Source of the DNA: an uncultured Prevotellaceae bacterium
GTDB taxonomy: Bacteria > Bacteroidota > Bacteroidia > Bacteroidales > Muribaculaceae
Assembly (NCBI GenBank): GCA_900318865.1
Contig: ONMF01000018.1
Span: 1 to 49,926 of the forward strand
Length of the DNA stretch: 49,926 nt
Direction of reading: 5' to 3'
The translations under genes were made by a program, and so were the position numbers. A model generated the notes under the pieces. It was not told the origin of the DNA. It searched no databases and saw nothing but the letters and a program-made list of their open reading frames with translations. Shown piece after piece: positions 34,320 to 43,061 of this stretch (its first letter is position 1; each line of letters starts with the position of its first letter).

Positions 34320-35711
34320 TTAATTTTCAGGAATCCAGGTGTAAGCACCCAGGTCCACGCCGCCGCTCGCCAGGCGGTCTTGTCCATAGCGGTCGTAGCG
34401 CGCCGAGGCGGGGCACAGCGCGGGGTTGCCGCGGCCTATGGCATCGCTTTCGTCGTGAAGCCGGTAGTCGAAGATGTACTTCTCGCGCTCGGTGTAGAAC
34501 TTGGGGTCGCCCTGCCACACGCAGCTGATGAAATTGGCGTCGTCGTCGCCGGCGCTCTTGAGCAGGCAGTAGCGCAGCATCACATCGGTGCCGGTGAGGT
34601 CACCCATATTGATTTCGCTGGTGTTGCCGTAAATCACGCAGTTGTCAAAGCGCGCCTTCAACTCGTCCACCACATGGTCGTCGTCCTGGAGATAGACAAA
34701 GATAATGGGGTCGGTGGGGGCCTTGAACAGGTAGTAGTTGGCCAGCGTGCACTGCACCAGATTCACCTTGCCGCCGATGAAGTTCACCACACTCTCGGCC
34801 GCGTCGCTGAACTCGGTTCCCACGGCATCCACCCATGCGCCGCCGCTTGTGAACACGCTGGTGCTGGCATTGTGCAGCACGCAGTTGTGCAGATACAGGG
34901 CGCGCGTGAGGGTGTCGGAGGCACTCACATGCATGCCTATCGACGAGCCGCTCATGGTCACATGGTGCAGTTCGTTGAGCCGCGTGGGCGGGGTGAATAT
35001 CACACCACCCCACTGCCCCGACATGATGTCGAAGTTGATGGTGCCCACCACGTGGTCCAGGCGGTCGCCGCGCAGCACCACCGGCCGCTCTTGCGTGCCG
35101 TTGGCCACCAGCCGGCCGGCCACGCGCATGGCGCCCTTGTCGTGGAAGAGCAATGTGGCGCCGGCGTCGAGCGTGAGCGTCGCGCCACGGGCCACAAACA
35201 ACGTGTCGTAGATCAAATAAGGCTTATCGGCTGTGAAATGGACACTCCGCCCGATAGTGTCGCCGTGCAGACGCACCACGTCCTGTCCCCAGGCATGTGC
35301 CACCACCTGCTGCTTCACGCCATTGGTCTCAAACTCTATCAAGTCGCTGATTTCCACAGGCGCGTCTTGCCGCATCTCATCGAGATAGCTCTCCACAAAC
35401 ACGTAGATGCTGTCGTTGCCGCGCACCTCCACATCATGGAACTCGGTGCCTTTCACACCGTCCACATTCAGATAGAAATGCCCCTTGTCGCTTCGGCCCG
35501 CCATCTTGATGGACGAGATGCGCAACTGCTTCTTGCCGCGGTTATAGACCACAAATTGCTTGGTGGGTGTCGACTGCGCGGTAATCACCGTGTCAAACTT
35601 CACACTGTCGGTCGAGAACTCCAGCACGTCGGTCGTGCTGGTGGAGAAATTGTCCTCGATGCATGCGGTGAGCAGCGCCGCGAGCGCCACAAGTAGGAGT
35701 ATATTTTTCAT
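34320..35711 (-). CDS. Beta-helix lipoprotein, 463 aa
   Basis: A lipoprotein signal with lipobox LLTACIED (Cys16). Residues about 30-160 look like Ig/beta-sandwich, and residues 165-430 are a right-handed parallel beta-helix, seen as regular runs such as GATLTLDAGATLLFHDKGAM and RVAGRLVANGTQERP. No pectate-lyase catalytic motif stands out. It is probably an outer-membrane lipoprotein that binds or modifies a polysaccharide. It is upstream of the GH10-like gene in the same direction, so a joint role in glycan handling is plausible. The antisense frame is a shadow. Confidence 0.75.
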   Translation of the reverse strand: MKNILLLVALAALLTACIEDNFSTSTTDVLEFSTDSVKFDTVITAQSTPTKQFVVYNRGKKQLRISSIKMAGRSDKGHFYLNVDGVKGTEFHDVEVRGNDSIYVFVESYLDEMRQDAPVEISDLIEFETNGVKQQVVAHAWGQDVVRLHGDTIGRSVHFTADKPYLIYDTLFVARGATLTLDAGATLLFHDKGAMRVAGRLVANGTQERPVVLRGDRLDHVVGTINFDIMSGQWGGVIFTPPTRLNELHHVTMSGSSIGMHVSASDTLTRALYLHNCVLHNASTSVFTSGGAWVDAVGTEFSDAAESVVNFIGGKVNLVQCTLANYYLFKAPTDPIIFVYLQDDDHVVDELKARFDNCVIYGNTSEINMGDLTGTDVMLRYCLLKSAGDDDANFISCVWQGDPKFYTEREKYIFDYRLHDESDAIGRGNPALCPASARYDRYGQDRLASGGVDLGAYTWIPEN

Positions 35712-35858
35712 AATGCCATGCTAATGTCCTTACATTATTATTAAACGCAACCAGGGCCGTTTTATTGCATCGCGGCAGGCCACTTGCCACAATCATGCCA
35801 TGAAGCCGTAGTGGTTCTTCCCTGCCCGGCACATGCTCGATGAAGTAAATATGATGTA

Positions 35859-35866
35859 CAAATTTA
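35859..35866 (-). promoter_or_regulatory. -7 box for beta-helix lipoprotein gene
   Basis: TAAATTTG on the minus strand matches TAnnTTTG, with a leader of roughly 140 nt before the ATG at 35711. Confidence 0.45.
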
Positions 35867-35903
35867 TCGATTTTTCTTAAAAATGGCATGATTTTAATAT
35901 TTT

Positions 35904-35936
35904 TTTGTGATAATTTGAACAAAATTTGTAACTTTG
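35904..35936 (+). promoter_or_regulatory. Promoter for surface-protein cluster
   Basis: TTTG at 35904-35907, a 21-bp spacer and TAACTTTG at 35929-35936, then about 50 bp to the ATG at 35988. It is divergent from the box at 35859-35866, so the 276-bp gap between genes holds two back-to-back promoters. Confidence 0.7.
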
Positions 35937-35987
35937 CAGTTTAAAAAGATGAAATAGGTTTTAATTATAGGTACAACTTACGTGAAA

Positions 35988-37151
35988 ATGTTGCGTAAAT
36001 TTCTAAAGAATACTGGAGTGTTGACCATGGTGGCAGCCATGTTGCCGCTGACGTCGTGCTTCAAGGACGAGCCGCTCAACGCCGAGGCCGACATCGAGCG
36101 CGTGGTGGTGAAGGTGACACAGCCCGAACAGTTCTTTTTTCAGCTGACCGACACGGCACAGCAGGTGCTCTCCACCGACAGCGTCGTCACCTTTGTGGTG
36201 CGTGGCCATGCCGACCTCACGGCATTGGCGCCGCGGTTCACGCTCACCCCGGGAGCCACGGTGGTTCCGGCCAGCGGCAGTGTGCAGGATTTCTCGAAAG
36301 GCCCGGTCACCTATGTGGTCACCTCGCAGGACGGGCAGTGGAAACGGCGCTACAAAATCGCCTTTGAGCCGCAACTGGTTATCGTGAGCGACACCATCAA
36401 GTACGACTTCGAAATGTTCGACCTGGAGCCGTCAGGCAAGAAATATTACCTCTGGTACAACCTGAACGCCGCCGGACAGCCCGTCCAGGAATGGGCCAGC
36501 GGCAACCCTGGCTATAAAATTGCCCGCGCCACGGCCAAGCCCGACGAATACCCCACCATTCCGCTGGCCGAAGGCTACGAAGGCTACGGCGTGAAGCTCA
36601 TCACGCGCGACACCGGCCCCTTTGGAAAGATGTCGAAAAAGCCTATCGCTGCCGGCAACCTCTTTTTAGGTGAGTTCGACATGTCGAAAGCCACCACCGA
36701 AACGCTGAAATCCACCCGCTTCGGCCTGCCGTTCACCAAGCACCCCACCAAGTACACCGGCTACTACAAGTACACCGCCGGCGACACCTACAAGGACAAG
36801 GACGGCAATGTGGTGCCGGGCAAGAAGGACATCGGCTCCATCTACGCCGTGCTCTACCGCAACCACGATGACGCCGGCAACGAGGTGATGCTCTTCGGCG
36901 ACGACGTGCAGACCAACCCCAACATCGTGGCCATCGCCAAAGTGAAGGACCTGCACGAAACCACCGAGTGGACGGCCTTCGACGTGGATTTTGAATACTC
37001 AAAGGAAATCGACGAGCAGTTGCTCGAGAACCGCGGCTACAGCCTCACGGTGGTGTTCTCGGCAAGCGTCGAGGGCGACTTGTTTATCGGAGCCATCGGC
37101 AGCACGCTGTGCGTGGACAAGGTGCGGGTGATTTGCACCCGTGAGGAGTGA
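35988..37151 (+). CDS. PCMD-domain lipoprotein, 387 aa
   Basis: A lipoprotein signal with lipobox LPLTSCFKDE. Residues about 30-130 are an N-terminal Ig-like domain, and residues 140-385 are a PCMD-type beta-sandwich (putative carbohydrate metabolism domain), with FDFE-like YDFEMFDLEPSGKKYY near its start and LFIGAIGSTLCVDKVRVIC at its end. The domain is widespread in outer-membrane lipoproteins of Bacteroidetes and resembles carbohydrate-binding modules. The start is the ATG at 35988; a GTG at 35982 would add two residues. It opens a four-gene surface cluster. Confidence 0.82.
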   Translation: MLRKFLKNTGVLTMVAAMLPLTSCFKDEPLNAEADIERVVVKVTQPEQFFFQLTDTAQQVLSTDSVVTFVVRGHADLTALAPRFTLTPGATVVPASGSVQDFSKGPVTYVVTSQDGQWKRRYKIAFEPQLVIVSDTIKYDFEMFDLEPSGKKYYLWYNLNAAGQPVQEWASGNPGYKIARATAKPDEYPTIPLAEGYEGYGVKLITRDTGPFGKMSKKPIAAGNLFLGEFDMSKATTETLKSTRFGLPFTKHPTKYTGYYKYTAGDTYKDKDGNVVPGKKDIGSIYAVLYRNHDDAGNEVMLFGDDVQTNPNIVAIAKVKDLHETTEWTAFDVDFEYSKEIDEQLLENRGYSLTVVFSASVEGDLFIGAIGSTLCVDKVRVICTREE

Positions 37152-37182
37152 CCCAGCAACGACGCGGCACATTAAATGATTC

Positions 37183-37950
37183 ATGGCAATGAAAAAAACG
37201 ATTATAACTGCAATCTTGGTGCTCGCGGCACTGGTGGCGCAAGCCGCTAAGTCCGACAGCACTTTCCTCGGGATGGGATTCCGCTTCGAGGGACGCGTGG
37301 GTTACAACATCGGCGGCACGGCGCCCATGGGCATGCCGGCCACCATCCGCGCGCTCAACCGGTTCTCGCTCACGCCCAACATCACCTTCGGGCTGGGAGC
37401 CTACAAGCCCATCTACGGGCGCTGGGGCGCCAAGGTGGGCATCACATTTGAGAACAAGGGCATGGACATGGATGCCCGGGTAAAGAATTATCACATGGAG
37501 ATTGTGAAAGGCGGCGAAGTGCTGGCTGGCATGTTCACCGGCAATGTGGTGACACGCGTCACGCAGTGGATGTTCACCGTGCCTCTGCAAGTCACCTGCG
37601 ACGTGGGCAAGGTACGACTGCGCTGCGGCCCCTATTTCTCCTATCTGACAGGGAGCACCTTCGACGGCTGGGCCTACGACGGCCACTTGCGCGTGGACGA
37701 CCCCACCGGCGCCAAGGTGATGCTGGGCCATGACGAGGGCGAGCGCGGCGAATACGATTTCTCCGACAGCATGCGCCGGCTGCAAATCGGCATGGGAATC
37801 GGGGCCGACTGGTATTTCATGAGAAAATTCGGCGTGTGGGCCGACCTGAACATGGGGTTCCACGGTGTTCACAAGAGCGACTTCCGCACCATCGAGCAGA
37901 CGCTCTACCCCATCTACGGGGCTGTGGGCATCACCTATAAAATACGATAA
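37183..37950 (+). CDS. Outer-membrane beta-barrel protein (porin-family-like)
   Basis: 255 aa. A signal peptide (residues 1-22, VAQAAKS) is followed by alternating amphipathic beta strands of an outer-membrane barrel. The C-terminus, YPIYGAVGITYKIR, ends in the aromatic/hydrophobic pattern of OMP strands. It is probably an eight- to ten-stranded barrel. It lies 31 bp after the PCMD gene, so one transcript is likely, and it may form the membrane partner of that lipoprotein. Confidence 0.78.
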   Translation: MAMKKTIITAILVLAALVAQAAKSDSTFLGMGFRFEGRVGYNIGGTAPMGMPATIRALNRFSLTPNITFGLGAYKPIYGRWGAKVGITFENKGMDMDARVKNYHMEIVKGGEVLAGMFTGNVVTRVTQWMFTVPLQVTCDVGKVRLRCGPYFSYLTGSTFDGWAYDGHLRVDDPTGAKVMLGHDEGERGEYDFSDSMRRLQIGMGIGADWYFMRKFGVWADLNMGFHGVHKSDFRTIEQTLYPIYGAVGITYKIR

Positions 37951-37984
37951 AACAAACTCAACAAATAAAACAACTCAACAAGTT

Positions 37985-40777
37985 ATGAAAAAAGTATTAT
38001 CTCTTATCATGCTCCTGATGTGCACGATGGCCGCGACGGCCACAAGCTACACAGGGCAGCTGATTGTGGGCAGCGTGGAGAACAGCAAGGCTACAGCCAC
38101 CGTCACCCAAAACGGCGACACCTACACGCTGGCCGCGGGCTCTTACAGCCTCACAGGCCTCACAGGCACCACTGCTGCCGGCGTGACCACTCTGAAACAG
38201 AATGGCACTGTGGTGGCACGTTTCAACACCACCACGCTCTATGCCAACTTCACCCAGGGCGGCAACCAAGTGGAATTCACCACAGCCGGTTTCCAGCTCA
38301 ACAACCGCGGCTTCGAAGCCTGGCACGACGTGAGTATTAGTATTAGCGGTGTTCTTGGCTCGTCGACACCATATTCCGGTGTAGAACCCAACAGTTGGCA
38401 TGGCTTTTTGAGTTCAACCCAAAATGGCCTTCCAAACGCGTTCAAGAAAGCTGCTATTAGTGCCGTGGAATCAAGTTTACAAAAAACAGAAGACAAGCAT
38501 AGTGGCAACTATGCCGCATTGTTGACTGCCTGTTCCGCATTAAATAAAACAGCCAATGGAACCATGACCACCGGCCGAATGAATATGGGAAATATCAGCG
38601 CTTCCAACACGGCCAACCATGCAGCCATTAACACAACCGACACCGATGCTAATGGCGACCCATTCTATACTCCGTTGAATGGCAGTCCTGATGCCATCTC
38701 GGCTTGGGTGAAGTTTGTTTCCACCACGACCGATGCAAAATTGTCGGCCATCGCATTGACCGATGGTGCTTACCAAGACCCCGAAGCCGACGGCGCTACC
38801 TACAACAACGTGGTGGCCAAAGCCCAAGATGGCGCAATCACTGCCTCATCGGCTTGGAAACAGGTGACTGTTCCCTTCGACTATACGAAAGGCACCACCA
38901 CAGCGGCTCCCACACAGATGCTTATCACCATGTCCACCAGTTCCACCCCGGGTGGTGGTTCCGGAGGCGACCAGCTTTTTGTTGACGACATCTTTGTTAT
39001 TTACAACGCGGGCGAGGTGACGGGTATCACTTGCAGCAAGTTCGAAGGCTTCACATTCGATGCCGCCACCACCGAGTACGACGTGACCTACACGGGCAGC
39101 GACGCTCTCACCGAGGCCGACATCAACGCCACGTTTGCCAACCTGGGCAAGGGTGCCATCACCGGCAAGAGCGTAGAAACCACGGCCACGGGTTACCGAG
39201 CCGTCGTGGCCATCTACAACCAGGAACTGAGCAAGGCCGTAGAATATGTGATTAACGCCAATGTGCCCAATGAGCTTTACCTCATCGGCTCTTTCAACGG
39301 ATGGGACCTCGAAACGGCTGTGCCTTTCACTCTGGCTGCTGACGGCAAATTCACGCTCACGCAGCAACTGGCCGCCACCGACGAGGTGAAATTCCTGGCC
39401 AAGAAGAGCTGGAGCGACAACGACGTCTTTGGCTCGACCGACAACGAAACGCACAACTTCGCACAAGCCGAGGTGGGACAGACGCTCAATCTGGCGCATC
39501 CGGGCAGCAACATCCTGATGAACCATGCCGGCGAGTGGACGTTCACCGTCGACAAGGAGGCCATGACGGTGGTCATCACCGGCAGCTGGCCCGATGAATA
39601 CAGCCTGGTGGGTGACTTCAACGACTGGAACACCACCGCCGACTTGCTCACAGCAGGCACCGACGGCAAGTTCACCATCAACAAGAGCTTTGAGGGCAAC
39701 TTCAAGTTTGTGAAGAACGGCACCGATTGGCTCGGTCCCGAGTCGGCACTGGCTATCACCGCCAACAACGCCACCGGCATCGCCCTGAGCACCAACAGCG
39801 GTATGAACAACTATAGCCTGCCGGCTGGCGAATGGGCCTTCACGCTCGACCCCGCAGCCGCCACCTTCGACGTGAGCGGCGAGTGGCCGGTACAGAAACT
39901 CTATGTGGCCGGCGACATGAATGGCTGGAGCACAAGCAATGATTACGAGATGACTTTTGCCGACGGCAAGTACACCTACGGCCCCGCCGAGCTGGCTGCC
40001 GGAGGCTTCAAGATGGTGACCGACGTGGCCGATGCTTGGAACAACACCTATTACGGCCCGGCAAACGACAAGACCATGACACTGGGCACTGCCGAGGCGC
40101 TGGTGGAGAACGGCGGCGGCAATTATATGATTGCCGAGGACGGCACCTACACCATCACCGTGGACCTCACAGCCATGACCGTGACCTTGACTGGCACACC
40201 GGCTCCTGTGGAACTAACGGGCGTGGCCTTCAGCGAGGCTAACCGCTACGCCACCTGGTACGGCGACAAGGATTTGGCCTTGCCCGAACCACTCAAGGCT
40301 TATGTGGTGACCGCCATCAATGCCGACGAGGCCACCATCACTCAAGTGGATTACATCCCCGCCGGCGTGGCAGTGCTGCTGCAAAACGACGGCACAGGCA
40401 GCGGCTACAGCGCACCGCGCTACACCGGAGCCACCCAAACCGTGACCAGCCTGCTGGCCGGCAGCAACGAGGCAACGACCGTGAGCGAGGGGTACGTCCT
40501 CTTCAACGATGAGTTCGTGATGTCCGATAGCGGCACGCTGGCAGCCCACCGCTGCTACCTGCCCGCCGCCAACGCAGCCGGTGCCCCCGCCCGCCTGCGC
40601 ATCGGCAAGGGTGGCGGCGTGGTCACCGCCATCGACGATGTGAACGCCGCGCGCGTGGCCGGTGTGAAATATGTGAGCCTGGACGGCCGCGTGAGCGACA
40701 AGCCCTTCACGGGAGTGAACGTCGTGGTCAAGACCCTGACCGACGGCACCACCACCGTCACCAAGGTTGTCAAGTAA
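37985..40777 (+). CDS. Calycin-PCMD-SusE/F mosaic surface protein, 930 aa
   Basis: A signal peptide leads to a calycin-like domain (about residues 20-105, opening TSYTGQLIVGSVENSK). A PCMD-like domain follows (about 110-345, ending LFVDDIFVIYN), then a short Ig-like linker. Three SusE/F-type starch-binding repeats start at about residues 428 (LYLIGSFNGWD), 538 (YSLVGDFNDWN) and 638 (LYVAGDMNGWS). A beta domain common in secreted Bacteroidales proteins (about 740-880) precedes a sorting-tail-like end (KYVSLDGRV...GVNVVV then DGTTTVTK). It probably binds extracellular glycan at the surface. The nucleotides of the PCMD-like part (about 38330-38990) are visibly lower in GC than both sides. The ATG at 37985 gives the signal peptide. 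Confidence 0.82.
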   Translation: MKKVLSLIMLLMCTMAATATSYTGQLIVGSVENSKATATVTQNGDTYTLAAGSYSLTGLTGTTAAGVTTLKQNGTVVARFNTTTLYANFTQGGNQVEFTTAGFQLNNRGFEAWHDVSISISGVLGSSTPYSGVEPNSWHGFLSSTQNGLPNAFKKAAISAVESSLQKTEDKHSGNYAALLTACSALNKTANGTMTTGRMNMGNISASNTANHAAINTTDTDANGDPFYTPLNGSPDAISAWVKFVSTTTDAKLSAIALTDGAYQDPEADGATYNNVVAKAQDGAITASSAWKQVTVPFDYTKGTTTAAPTQMLITMSTSSTPGGGSGGDQLFVDDIFVIYNAGEVTGITCSKFEGFTFDAATTEYDVTYTGSDALTEADINATFANLGKGAITGKSVETTATGYRAVVAIYNQELSKAVEYVINANVPNELYLIGSFNGWDLETAVPFTLAADGKFTLTQQLAATDEVKFLAKKSWSDNDVFGSTDNETHNFAQAEVGQTLNLAHPGSNILMNHAGEWTFTVDKEAMTVVITGSWPDEYSLVGDFNDWNTTADLLTAGTDGKFTINKSFEGNFKFVKNGTDWLGPESALAITANNATGIALSTNSGMNNYSLPAGEWAFTLDPAAATFDVSGEWPVQKLYVAGDMNGWSTSNDYEMTFADGKYTYGPAELAAGGFKMVTDVADAWNNTYYGPANDKTMTLGTAEALVENGGGNYMIAEDGTYTITVDLTAMTVTLTGTPAPVELTGVAFSEANRYATWYGDKDLALPEPLKAYVVTAINADEATITQVDYIPAGVAVLLQNDGTGSGYSAPRYTGATQTVTSLLAGSNEATTVSEGYVLFNDEFVMSDSGTLAAHRCYLPAANAAGAPARLRIGKGGGVVTAIDDVNAARVAGVKYVSLDGRVSDKPFTGVNVVVKTLTDGTTTVTKVVK

Positions 40778-40779
40778 CC

Positions 40780-40915
40780 CCTAACTCCCCCTCTAAGTTA
40801 GAGGGGGTGGCCCAACGGGCCGGGGGGCGTGTGCCAACCAGCGACAAGGCCCGCCACGCAAGCAGGACACACTCCTCAGTCGCTCCGCGACAGCTCCCCT
40901 AACTGAGGGGAGCAG
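40780..40915. repeat. Palindromic intergenic repeat
   Basis: Two strong palindromes, CCCCCTCTAAgTTAGAGGGGG at about 40789-40809 and GCTCCCC/GGGGAGC near 40893-40913, flank a GC-rich middle. This kind of CCCCTCTAA...TTAGAGGGG element is scattered in Bacteroidetes genomes and may be a mobile palindrome or a transcription barrier. It fills most of the 195-bp gap between two genes. Confidence 0.65.
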
Positions 40916-40972
40916 CAAAAAGATTGAAATGAATTTATAATTTATATTAAAAACAAAAAAAGTAAAGAAACA

Positions 40973-41521
40973 ATGAAAAAAATCATGATGACTCTGGCTG
41001 CAGCGGTTTGCTCGCTGGCAGCGATGGCAAACACCTACACCGGACAGCTCTCCGTGTCGATCAACGGCGTGGGTGGCCCGCAAGACGGCGTGGCCATCAA
41101 CATGGACCAGAACGAGGATGGCACTTACAACTTCAGCCTCAAGAACTTTGTGTTCTATCTCGAGGGCGAACCCATGCCCGTGGGCAACATCGAACTGAAC
41201 AACCTCACCGCCACCGAGGGAGCACAGTTCAAGAACGTCAGCTTCACAGGCGGCATCAATATCCTGCCCGGCAGCACCGAGGAATTCCCCAATGCAGATG
41301 ACTGGGCCGGCCCCTATTTGGAAGAAGTGCCCCTGGTGCTGAACGCAGCGTTCAACGACATGGCCATCAGCGTCCATATCGATATTGAAATGGAAGTTCT
41401 GAGCCAAACCATCAAGGTCGACTTCATCGCAGCTGCCAAGCAGGGCGACGTGAACCTCGATAACGAAATCGGTATCGCCGATGTCACCTCACTGGTCAAC
41501 ATCGTGCTCGAACAAGAGTAA
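40973..41521 (+). CDS. Calycin-like protein with dockerin-like tail, 182 aa
   Basis: A signal peptide (MKKIMMTLAAAVCSLAAMA) is followed by a calycin-like domain (about residues 21-150, opening NTYTGQLSVSINGVG). This mirrors the start of the 930-aa protein, which shares the YTGQL motif. The C-terminus, QGDVNLDNEIGIADVTSLVN, is a dockerin-type repeat with Ca2+-binding D/N/D spacing, apparently a single copy. The domain pair points to a small secreted protein that may dock or bind calcium on the surface. A very strong terminator follows. Confidence 0.75.
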   Translation: MKKIMMTLAAAVCSLAAMANTYTGQLSVSINGVGGPQDGVAINMDQNEDGTYNFSLKNFVFYLEGEPMPVGNIELNNLTATEGAQFKNVSFTGGINILPGSTEEFPNADDWAGPYLEEVPLVLNAAFNDMAISVHIDIEMEVLSQTIKVDFIAAAKQGDVNLDNEIGIADVTSLVNIVLEQE

Positions 41522-41546
41522 TTCTCACAAAATCTTTTACTACCCC

Positions 41547-41588
41547 AAAGCGGGGGAGAGCCTCACGGAGGCTCTCCCCCGCTTTTAC
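41547..41588 (+). terminator. Strong intrinsic terminator
   Basis: AAAGCGGGGGAGAGCCT (41547-41563) pairs perfectly over 17 bp with AGGCTCTCCCCCGCTTT (41569-41585) around a 5-nt loop, followed by TTTT. It separates the surface cluster from the glycan operon. Confidence 0.92.
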
Positions 41589-41627
41589 CTCGTGCGCGCA
41601 CTACGCACGCACGTAAACGCGCAATCA

Positions 41628-41660
41628 TTGTTATCAATTGAAAATAAATTCGTATCTTTG
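41628..41660 (+). promoter_or_regulatory. Promoter of the glycan operon
   Basis: TTG at 41628-41630, a 22-bp spacer and TATCTTTG at 41653-41660. It is followed by about 290 nt before the first gene, an unusually long leader. Confidence 0.6.
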
Positions 41661-41948
41661 CCCGCAAGATTCATTCACTACCTGCACAGATAGAGATGAC
41701 TCGCCACATAGAAGCCGGCACCGGCTGTGACGCGCGTGCTGCTGCGACAGCGCACCCCGCCCCACCCCGCCGGCTCGCTTGCCACACTTCACGGTACACC
41801 GCCGCTCATGCCCCGGTGACCCTTTTTATTTCCCTGCCTCAACCCCATCACCGCGGCATGAAAGCCACCGGTGGTGGCGGTTTCATCGGCAGGGCTACCA
41901 CCATCTAAGATACACCGACCTCGACCGGTCAAACATCGATTTTATATC
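41661..41948 (+). other. Long untranslated leader of the glycan operon
   Basis: No convincing gene. A 70-codon frame at 41696-41908 has atypical composition (Ala/His/Arg-rich) and is rejected. A hairpin-prone segment (ATGAAAGCCACC / GGTGGCGGTTTCAT) lies near 41858-41886. A long leader before a surface-glycan operon is where antitermination or RNA-based control would act in Bacteroidales, but I see no upxY-type gene here. Confidence 0.45.
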
Positions 41949-43061
41949 ATGATAAAAAAAGATACTATTCTTGTCACGTCGCCGTTGCTGCCAAGCCTGG
42001 ACGAGTTCGACGTACTTCTTCACGAAATCTGGGACAGCAAGTGGGTCACCAACAACGGCACGTTCCACCAACGGCTGGAGGCGGCTTTATGCCAGTATCT
42101 CAAGGTGCCGTTCATCAGCCTGTTCACCAACGGCACACTGCCGCTGCTCACCGCGTTGCAGGCCCTGCGCATCACCGGCGAGGTGATTACCACGCCCTAC
42201 AGCTTTGTGGCCACCACGCACGCTCTGTGGTGGAACGGCATCCGCCCGGTGTTTGTTGATATCGACCCCGCCACCGGCGGATTGGACCCCGAGCGCATCG
42301 AGGAAGCCATCACGCCGCGCACCACAGCCATCATGCCGGTGCACGTCTACGGCAAGCCGTGCCGCACGGCCGAGATACAGGCCATCGCCGACAAGTATGG
42401 GCTGAAGGTGATTTACGACGCGGCCCATGCCTTCGGCGTGGAGGTGAACGGCAAGAGCCTGCTGAACGAGGGCGACCTGAGCACGCTCAGTTTCCATGCC
42501 ACCAAGGTGTATAACACCCTGGAGGGAGGAGCGCTGGTGATGCACGACGAAGCCATGAAACAGCGCATCGACCGCCTGAAGAATTTCGGCTTCGCCGGCG
42601 AGACCGAGGTGGTGGCACCCGGCATCAACAGCAAGATGGACGAGGTGCGGGCCGCCTACGGCCTGCTCAACCTGCAGCAGGTGGACGCGGCCATCGAGGC
42701 ACGGCACCGCGTGGCCGTGAGCTACCGCGAGGCTCTGCACAGCGTGGAGGGTATCACGTTCTGGAACGACATGCCCGGCGTGCGCCACAACTACAGCTAT
42801 TTCCCCATCTTCATCGATGCCGACCGCTACGGCATGACGCGCGACGAGCTCTACTTCAAGATGCGCGAGCAGGGCATCATGGGGCGCCGCTATTTCTACC
42901 CGCTCATCAGTGAGTTCTCTACCTATCGCGGCCTGCCCAGCGCCCACCCCGACAACCTGCCGCAAGCCACCCGCATGGCCAACAGTGTCATCTGCCTGCC
43001 CATGCACCACGAGCTCACCGAGGACCACATCAACCGCATCATCCAAGCCATAACAAAATGA
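41949..43061 (+). CDS. DegT/DnrJ/EryC1/StrS aminotransferase
   Basis: 370 aa, PLP-dependent sugar aminotransferase. The PLP lysine is K186 in SFHATK, the Asp of DAAHAFG (D157) pairs with the pyridine nitrogen, and the substrate-binding TNGTLPLL (about 60-67) and YGKPC regions fit the family. Such enzymes aminate keto-sugar nucleotides (C3 or C4 amino sugars) for surface glycans. It is the first gene of the operon. The ATG at 41949 is the family-typical start, whereas the longer frame from 41871 begins in the leader. The stop overlaps the next start by 4 bp (ATGA). Confidence 0.9.
   Translation: MIKKDTILVTSPLLPSLDEFDVLLHEIWDSKWVTNNGTFHQRLEAALCQYLKVPFISLFTNGTLPLLTALQALRITGEVITTPYSFVATTHALWWNGIRPVFVDIDPATGGLDPERIEEAITPRTTAIMPVHVYGKPCRTAEIQAIADKYGLKVIYDAAHAFGVEVNGKSLLNEGDLSTLSFHATKVYNTLEGGALVMHDEAMKQRIDRLKNFGFAGETEVVAPGINSKMDEVRAAYGLLNLQQVDAAIEARHRVAVSYREALHSVEGITFWNDMPGVRHNYSYFPIFIDADRYGMTRDELYFKMREQGIMGRRYFYPLISEFSTYRGLPSAHPDNLPQATRMANSVICLPMHHELTEDHINRIIQAITK

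Noticed and set aside
34314..35696. 460-codon plus-strand frame
   Set aside because: It is antisense to the beta-helix lipoprotein gene and has the same shadow composition.
41696..41908. 70-codon frame in the operon leader
   Set aside because: Its composition is Ala/His/Arg-rich, with no hydrophobic pattern or similarity to any family known to me; it is better explained as leader sequence.
42087..43046. 319-codon minus-strand frame
   Set aside because: It is antisense to the DegT aminotransferase, which has all PLP-binding residues in order.
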